From Ganoderma boninense (taxonomy: Eukaryota; Basidiomycota; Agaricomycetes; Polyporales; Polyporaceae): a DNA stretch of 64,000 nucleotides. Position numbers and translations under genes: made by a program. The notes beneath the pieces were generated by a model. That model was given only the letters and a program-made list of their open reading frames with translations, had not been told where the DNA came from and did no database searches. The stretch lies in NCBI GenBank assembly GCA_002900995.3, contig CM035304.1, positions 5,410,134-5,474,133 on the forward strand, in the 5' to 3' direction. This document shows positions 57,786 through 64,000 of the stretch, piece by piece; the stretch's first letter is position 1, and every line of letters starts with the position of its first letter.

Positions 57786-60700
57786 TCAGCGAGTCTGCGC
57801 GGCCGGCAGCCGCCCCTCGGCCTCCTCCAGGAACTGGAACGACGACGCGGACACTGCAGGGCTCGGCATCTCCTCCTCCTCTGCCTCCTCCTCTGCCTCC
57901 TCTGCTTCCGCCTCCAAGTCGAGCTCCGGGACCTGGCTCGGCTCGTCGTCCTCCAGCTCGTCCATCTCGTCCACCCGCGCAGGCGCAATCCGCGCACCCG
58001 CAACGGCGCTCGCACTCGCACTCGTGCTGGCGGCGCTGCGGGACCGGCCCGTGCTCGTCGCCAGCGTGCTCGTGCCCGCCCCAGTACCCGTACCGGTAGA
58101 CACAGACGTGGACGTGTACACGCTGTCCCTATTCCCCTCGCCGAGGACCTGCACGTCGAGGAAGCCCAGGACGCTCGAGCTCCGATGGACAGTGAACACG
58201 AGCGCGAGGTACGTGCCCGACGCGAGGCACACCCTGCACTCCCGCGCGTCGTCGTAGTCCGCGATGCGGAGCCGGCAGGGCGGGGACGGCACGGGCGCGT
58301 GCGTCCCGAGCAGCGGCGAGCGCCGCCGCGCTCTCCGCCCGACCGCAGGCTGGGGCGAGACGACGACGGAGACCTCGGTCGACCACTCGGACGCGTCGCG
58401 GTACTCGAACTCAAGCACGAGAGAGCCGTCGTCGCCCTTCGCCAGCGTGTACCGGTACGAGCGCGGCCGCGACCGCACGCGGCCGCCGCTCACCGCGTAC
58501 CCGAGCTGACGCAGGATCTCCAGGCTCCACCCGGCCGGGCGTATCTCTGTCTGCCTCCAGATCGGCCGCGAGACCCTCAGGTGCTGCGGGTCCTCGAGAG
58601 GCATGAAGAGCATCTCCGTCGAGAGGTGCGCCCGGCACCTTGCCAGGAGCTCAGGCGAGAGTGCGGTCACCCGGAACACCGTGGGCTGCTGCTTCGAATG
58701 CGCCGTCGACGAGGGGGTGGCGGACTCGTGAACAGACCACGTCCCGCCCGTCGCGATGGTGAGGCCGGGCCCTGTACGCGCGCGCTCGAGGGTGCAAACG
58801 ACAGCCATGATGTGCCCAGCACGCGACGCCGGCTCGCACGCGAGCAGCGCGAGGTACATGTTGGAGTAGGACTTGCCTGGAGGGGACAGCATGTTGCGCG
58901 GGATCACCTTAGCGACAGGGATCAGGGGGATCTGCGTCTGCACGCCGTACGGGGTCGTTGCGTGCTTCCAGGGCGCGAGCTCCGAACCAGAAGAATCCGC
59001 ATCGGGAGACAGGCCAAGCCGCCGGACGAACTGCTCGTGCGAGAGCGGGCGCACGCTCCATCCGCCGCCGAACCTCTGCGGCGAGTCCGCGAAGAGTGTC
59101 CCAGTCGTGCCTGCCGCAGGGGCGCTTTCGAAGCGCACGCGACACTGCCCCGACGCCGCTGTGGACGTCGACGTCTTCGCACTGTCCGGAGTGCGCCGCG
59201 CGTCGAGCGCGGACATGGGCAGATATCGGCCGTCGCCCCACGTGAACAGGCTCTGGTCCGGGATGCGCTTCACGATCTCCTCCTGCAGGCGGATGAACGC
59301 GCGCCGGCCCTCGCCATACAGCGTCGGCATGTGGACGTCGAAGATCCCGAGCAGCGAGTACGCCTCGTCCTCGACCCTCGTCGTCTTGCGCGCGGCAGCC
59401 CACGCCATCCGCTGTGCGACGCTCACCTCGTCCAGCCGCGTCCGGTGCAGCAGGACGCGGCGGTCGATGCCCGTGACGGCCTGGACGACCTTCGCGAGGC
59501 TGGCCTTGGTCCCGAGGAAGCGCCAGTCGAGCGAGAGGAACACGACGACGCGCGGCGCAATGAGCTCCTGCAGCGTCCATCCCCGGCGGAACCACCTGCT
59601 GTGCCGGAACGCCGAGTTCGCGCCCCGCGGGTCCTCAGTGATAGTGCTTGCGCCGTCGCCCTCCGCATGCGCCCGTTCCACACTTCCCTCATCCTCGTCC
59701 TCGTCGCCATCGTCGCCATCGTCGCCATCGTCCCCGTTCTCAGCCGACCGCGCGCCGCTCGGGGGCACGTCCGGCAGGAACGCGTAGCAGACGGACGCGT
59801 CGCGGTACCAGCGGAACATCGAGTTGACCGCCTCCGACAGCTCCGCGCTGCTCGTCCGGTCGATGCAGCACGCGTCGACCCACAGCAGCCGGTGCCCGTG
59901 CGCGCGCGCGACCGCGCACGCCTGCCGGACCTTCTCCGAGATGCGGGAGTCGTCCCAGAACCGGTTCGCACGCGGGGGCGTCGCGGGTGGGGTTGGCAGC
60001 TCGTGCAGGGCCGGGGCGCGTGGCGGGGCGCGGTGTGAGTGTTCGCGCTGGGACGGCCGCCTGCTGGGCGTCGGGGTCGATGGGGGAGGGCGGGAGTAGG
60101 GCCGCGTGCGTGCAGGAGTATGGTCTAGGGACTGTGTGCGGGACCTTCTGGGCCGATCCTTGGGTTGGTGGTCCGACGCCACACGAGGTCGAACCCCATG
60201 TATGCGCTGGTGGGACGTCGTAGCCTGTGGCGGCGTCGACTGTGCGCGAGTCGAGGTCGGTGTATGGGCCTGAGGTGGCGGGTTTCTCGACATGTCGGCA
60301 CGTATTGGGTACTGGGCGAGCGTTGATGGGATGGGGTACACGGAATATTGGGAGGGAGAGATGGGCGTTTTCGGCGTAGTCGCACGACGGTGTGAAGGAA
60401 TGCTAGAATACCGGCCAAGCTCAGCTTGGGCAGGCTCTGAATGACGGAGTCGAGACGTGGCAGTCGTTGGCGTGGTTGCCGGAGAGTCGAAAATCGGATA
60501 GGGCTTCAAAACCACAGGATCTGGAGGTGGGGTGATCGAAGAAGCATAATACCGTGGCACCCAATGCGGCAAAGGTGCGTTGGTGACCTCCGTTTGCGCC
60601 TCTGTATGTTCGTCGTCGTGAGCATGAGAGGTAGATGCCGACCGCACAGTGGAGGGCTCAGGAGAAGCAACTATTGGTCCAGATGTCCAAATTTGGTTCT

Positions 60701-61175
60701 CTCGGGTGGACTCAGTGGTGGAGATAGGGCGGGAAAGAAGGCCTCCGGTAAATCGTCTTGGAATGGTCGTAACCTTCGTAACAAGTCGTAGAATGGGGCG
60801 TATGACAGCACGGCATTTGCGCACAAGCAAAGAACCTCTCTTCGTCGGTGGAACCATCGGGGTATACTCCGGACCCTGGACGACTTTTTCCCCGATGGGA
60901 GAGTGACGAGGGCAGAATATGGGTTCAACACCATGTTCATGTGAGGAAGAAGATGGAGTTGGGGAAGAAGGGACAGGACTGAAAGCAGCAGAGGTGGAGG
61001 AAGGGGGCGGATGAGGCACCTCGGGCTCTGGTCGGTAGTCGTCCTGTATGCTCCGGAGCTCCTGGTATGATTGCTCTCCCTTCGGATCCCAGGTATGCGA
61101 GAGGATGGCGTACTCGACCGCCGTGGAGTCGGTGACCTCGACGAAGTGGCCGGTGACGGTGTCGAGTAGCCGCAT
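57786..61175 (-). CDS. Large HET-domain protein (HET gene 2) with internal low-complexity insert
   Basis: A single-exon gene of about 1,130 codons. It begins MRLLDTVTGHFVEVTDSTAV, then EYAILSHTWDPKGEQSYQEL, the HET N-terminal motif; an in-frame Met 22 codons upstream (61241) is less like its paralogues. From about residue 48 to 400 comes a Pro/Ser/Thr/Arg-rich segment without a domain. The HET domain then resumes: KVRQACAVARAHGHRLLWVD, ACCIDRTSSAELSEAVNSMF, RHSRWFRRGWTLQELIAPRV, VEDEAYSLLGIFDVHMPTLY and GEGRRAFIRLQEEIVKRIPD. The C-terminal half (about 500 residues) lacks a known domain and ends in an acidic Glu-rich run (EAEAEEAEEEAEEEEM). HET proteins trigger incompatibility-type cell death in filamentous fungi; a role for this one is unproven. 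Confidence 0.85.
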   Translation of the reverse strand: MRLLDTVTGHFVEVTDSTAVEYAILSHTWDPKGEQSYQELRSIQDDYRPEPEVPHPPPSSTSAAFSPVPSSPTPSSSSHEHGVEPIFCPRHSPIGEKVVQGPEYTPMVPPTKRGSLLVRKCRAVIRPILRLVTKVTTIPRRFTGGLLSRPISTTESTRENQIWTSGPIVASPEPSTVRSASTSHAHDDEHTEAQTEVTNAPLPHWVPRYYASSITPPPDPVVLKPYPIFDSPATTPTTATSRLRHSEPAQAELGRYSSIPSHRRATTPKTPISPSQYSVYPIPSTLAQYPIRADMSRNPPPQAHTPTSTRAQSTPPQATTSHQRIHGVRPRVASDHQPKDRPRRSRTQSLDHTPARTRPYSRPPPSTPTPSRRPSQREHSHRAPPRAPALHELPTPPATPPRANRFWDDSRISEKVRQACAVARAHGHRLLWVDACCIDRTSSAELSEAVNSMFRWYRDASVCYAFLPDVPPSGARSAENGDDGDDGDDGDEDEDEGSVERAHAEGDGASTITEDPRGANSAFRHSRWFRRGWTLQELIAPRVVVFLSLDWRFLGTKASLAKVVQAVTGIDRRVLLHRTRLDEVSVAQRMAWAAARKTTRVEDEAYSLLGIFDVHMPTLYGEGRRAFIRLQEEIVKRIPDQSLFTWGDGRYLPMSALDARRTPDSAKTSTSTAASGQCRVRFESAPAAGTTGTLFADSPQRFGGGWSVRPLSHEQFVRRLGLSPDADSSGSELAPWKHATTPYGVQTQIPLIPVAKVIPRNMLSPPGKSYSNMYLALLACEPASRAGHIMAVVCTLERARTGPGLTIATGGTWSVHESATPSSTAHSKQQPTVFRVTALSPELLARCRAHLSTEMLFMPLEDPQHLRVSRPIWRQTEIRPAGWSLEILRQLGYAVSGGRVRSRPRSYRYTLAKGDDGSLVLEFEYRDASEWSTEVSVVVSPQPAVGRRARRRSPLLGTHAPVPSPPCRLRIADYDDARECRVCLASGTYLALVFTVHRSSSVLGFLDVQVLGEGNRDSVYTSTSVSTGTGTGAGTSTLATSTGRSRSAASTSASASAVAGARIAPARVDEMDELEDDEPSQVPELDLEAEAEEAEEEAEEEEMPSPAVSASSFQFLEEAEGRLPAAQTR

Positions 61176-62266
61176 GCCTAGACAGTCACCAACCTTGCGG
61201 AGTGGGTGAGCGAGTGGGGAAATAAGAAAAGACGTGGACAAGCCACACCTGCTAGAGGGAAAACAACATCCAGTCTAGGGAGGGACGACGACTGGAGGAG
61301 GCAAGGAGGAGGAGGATGAGCTGAGGCTGAGGCTGGGCACGGGGAGATCGATGTCCCGACTAGCATGGCGCCAAAAGAAGCTCGGCGTACGTCGATTATA
61401 ACGGGGAAACGTTCCGGATGTCAAACGAGCACACAGAGGCAGAACAAGGTTACATGTCCCACGCACCTCCGGACAGAAATGAATGGGAAATCGACCCCTG
61501 GAGACGGCATGCTTGTGTGATACTGAGCCTGAAGTCGAAGGCCGAGTGCCTGCGTGGCCGCGAACCACATGGGCTTGAAGGGAATCGACGTAGTCAGATC
61601 ATCCTGTGCCCGATGCGTTCTCAGGAGTGCCGACATAGACTGAAGAGTCCCGGCGTGGGCGCGTCCATTGCAGAGTCAAAACCTAGATTCAAGAATGGAC
61701 TCTGAAAGCGAGGGGAGAGCTTCATCGACAAGCAACAGGAGTCGATGCCAGTCGAGTGGGAGGAAATAAGTCGCGATTATCTGCTCGCCGCTGTGGCCGT
61801 CACGCGCGCCTATGATGCCGACCTACGGAGATCTCCGTGGCACACGTTCAGCGACTTCGCTGTAAGTAGATGGCACTGCCTGAGTTACAGTAACTTACTA
61901 ACCTCCGGAATTTCTCGAACAGCGACAGACATGGCGTGCCTGTGGTACTTAGGTGTCGTGTATATGGAATCTATTTCCTTGGCGGATGCTGATTAAATGT
62001 GCTATACAGCAAGGGGTTTCTTCAGGTCGATCTGAGTTCAATCCTGGCCCTCTCGGGCCTGCCCGACGGATACCATGAAACCCCGGGGCCCGAGCGTAAT
62101 CTTCGCTCCCTCGTTCTCAAATATCCTCTCCCTGATCTCTGACAGATCGCCCACCTACCCCTGGCCTTGATTCCCGGTTCGTGCAGGAAACATGTCCTCT
62201 GTGATGATACTCTGTTGATAACCCATCTCCACTAGCACCTTCGGAGACTCCGGGCTGAAAGACATC
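61176..62266. other. Divergent region between HET genes 2 and 3
   Basis: About 1.1 kb. It contains both promoters and a few ORFs (for example 61745-61996 plus) without recognisable motifs. No repeat was found. Confidence 0.5.
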
Positions 62267-64000
62267 ATGCGCTTGCTGGATACGAAAACCTGTCAGTTTG
62301 TCGAAAAGACAGACATAAAGAACGTAGAATACGCCATCCTGTCGCACACCTGGGATTGTCGTGGAGAGCAGACCTTTCAAGATCTGAAGAGGATCCAGGT
62401 CCGGTATTCTCTTGAGGCGTCCCATCATTCGGTGGCAGATCCTGATAACGGTTCGTCATCCCTTCAATATTGTATGCGTACAGTGACCTCTGAAACCTCC
62501 TTGATAACTCCTCAGCCCGAGGTGACGCCATTCTCCATTCGCGTTCTATATGGGACGATCCCGACCTTTCATCAAAGATCCGTGACGCGTGTGCCGTTGC
62601 ACGGGCGAGCGGTTTTGACCTCATCTGGATAGATTCGTGCTGCATAGATAAAACCAGCAGCGCGGAGCTTTCGGAGGCCATCAACTCGATGTTTACCTGG
62701 TACGCTATGTCGGAGGTCTGCTTCGCCTACCTCATCGATGTTCCCCATCGCGGTGACCACCGCGCCAAGGGCTCCCGGTTCCGCAGGAGTGTATGGTTTA
62801 CACGCGGGTGGACGCTTCAGGAACTCATTGCGCCTTTCGAGGTGATCATCCTCTCGCAGGACTGGAACACAATCGGCTCGAAGCGTGACCTTGTTGACCT
62901 AATCGAAGAGATCACCAACATCAGTGCCGACGCTCTACTCCACGAGGTCCCGCTTGACAGATACAGCGTGGCCCAACGACTCTCTTGGGCGTCGAAACGA
63001 GAGACAACGCGAGTCGAAGATCAGGCTTACTCGCTTCTGGGGATGTTCGATATCCACATGCCTACGCTCTATGGCGAGGGCGAGCGGGCGTTCCGGAGAC
63101 TGCAGGAGGCGATCATCCAACGCATCCCGGACCAGACCCTCTTCGCATGGCGGTCGATTCACAGCCTCCGCGAGTTACACCTCGATCCGCTTCTAGCTCC
63201 ATCTGATCACCAGTTTCTGTGCACACGAAAGGATCGGGGCAGGTCCATCCTCGCGCCATCTCCATTGGAATTCGTGGGTGTTACCTCGGTCGTTGCGGTC
63301 CCTCATGAAGCCGTCTACCGTCGCCTCCAGCTCTGGCAACTTCCTGTGCCAGAATACGCCTTCACTCCTCACGGCATCCGGACTCGACTGCCCGTAGTAC
63401 CCCTATCTCTCGCCTTGCCGCCAGATGCCACACATTGCGCCCACGAAAATCCGCTGTCTGAGTGGTATTTGGCTGTGCTTGGATGCGAGTCAGACGATTA
63501 CCCAGGTCACCTCCTTGGAAAAGTCTGCAACATTCCCTCCTCAGATACCGGTATCCATTTTCTGTACTCTGGGTCAGTCGCAGTATTTGGCCCCCAGGCG
63601 CAGAGTCACAGCGACAATTTCCAAGCCGACCTCTTCCCTTTGTCACGGGTGGCACTCGAACGCTGTCGATCACAGATGGAGCTCAAGGTGGTGTATATCC
63701 CGCACCCCAACCGCGAGTACGGAGATCAGATGTTAGCTGAGAAGGCGGGGAAGCCAATCAAAACGATCCACCTCGTGTTGCCAAGAATTATCCCCTACCG
63801 TCCTTTTGTGCACGAATACACGGCCAAACTCCGTGGCCCAGACGGAGACGCCTTTCCAACTGTCCATTGGCTCGAGCTCTCCCATTTCAGCGCTCGCCAT
63901 ACCATCACCATCGAGTACAGGCACACCCTGAACGAGGAAGGTACCCATTTGACTATCAGCGGGAAGGTAACCGTCTCACGACCTGCGTACATCTTCGCGC
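62267..64000 (+). CDS. HET-domain protein (HET gene 3), 3' end outside window
   Basis: Starts MRLLDTKTCQFVEKTDIKNV, then EYAILSHTWDCRGEQTF. A 65-nt intron (62451-62515) at the same place as in HET gene 1 leads to SIWDDPDLSSKIRDACAVAR, then GFDLIWIDSCCIDKTSSAEL, SVWFTRGWTLQELIAPFEVI and VEDQAYSLLGMFDIHMPTLY. GEGERAFRRLQEAIIQRIPD ends the HET domain near residue 280. The frame then stays open to the window edge (TPHGIRTRLPVVPLSL, SEWYLAVLGCESDD, VVYIPHPNREYGD, HTITIEYRHTL), with no stop, so the gene is partial but so far intact. It is the best-preserved normal-sized HET gene here. Confidence 0.88.

Noticed and set aside
57708..60038. A 776-codon plus-strand open frame, strongly Arg-rich
   Set aside because: It is antisense to the HET gene 2 exon, whose protein shows clear HET motifs. 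The plus frame is open only because of the GC-rich codon bias.
1..64000. CRISPR arrays, bacterial operons, rRNA genes and centromeric or telomeric repeats
   Set aside because: None seen. The spliced genes and the tRNA show a eukaryotic nuclear arm with no such arrays.

Overview
This window is a piece of a nuclear chromosome from a filamentous basidiomycete, most likely an agaricomycete; a wood- or litter-decay species is inferred from gene content only. Genes are intron-dense, with short GT-AG introns of about 50-65 nt. Both strands are used, there are no operons, and a plain eukaryotic tRNA gene with a pol III T-run is present. Conserved nuclear genes include chromatin assembly factor, FG-nucleoporin, MICOS subunits and a UVE1 repair nuclease. 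All product names come from reading the protein sequences; no database search was run.

Left part (1-16 kb), housekeeping: the last 49 codons of an unknown gene, BRO1 (ESCRT-associated, minus), ATP3 (F1-ATPase gamma, minus), eIF2-beta (SUI3, plus), a secreted catalase (minus), a doubtful 64-aa membrane ORF (minus), MIC12 (minus), mitochondrial ribosomal protein mL44 (plus) and an S9 serine peptidase (plus).

Middle (17.9-25.3 kb), tandem array: three secreted GH128 beta-1,3-glucanase paralogues head to tail, starting about 3.1 kb apart. Each carries the same 13-nt micro-exon. Copies 2 and 3 share a duplicated GC palindrome in their leaders. A hairpin-rich non-coding stretch follows copy 3.

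Centre (26-36 kb), nuclear and ribosomal: a BAH/PHD-like chromatin protein (minus), NUP54/Nup57 (plus), CAF-1 subunit Cac2 (plus, with a suspect C-terminal frame) and ribosomal protein eL27 (minus).

Right-centre (37-46 kb): a secreted BBE-type FAD oxidase, tRNA-Thr(AGT), an amidase whose exon is split by a 540-bp hAT-type miniature transposon with an 8-bp target duplication, and an MFS transporter.

Right end (47-64 kb), accessory region around three HET-domain genes: one frameshifted, one carrying a roughly 350-residue low-complexity insert inside the HET domain, and one running off the window. It also holds an atypical kinase-like gene with a homopolymer frameshift and a degraded kinase-like fragment. 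Conserved MIC10, a small membrane protein and UVE1 sit among them. The oxidase, catalase and glucanases suggest extracellular wall or peroxide chemistry. The HET/kinase-like segment looks like a fast-evolving block with gene decay.
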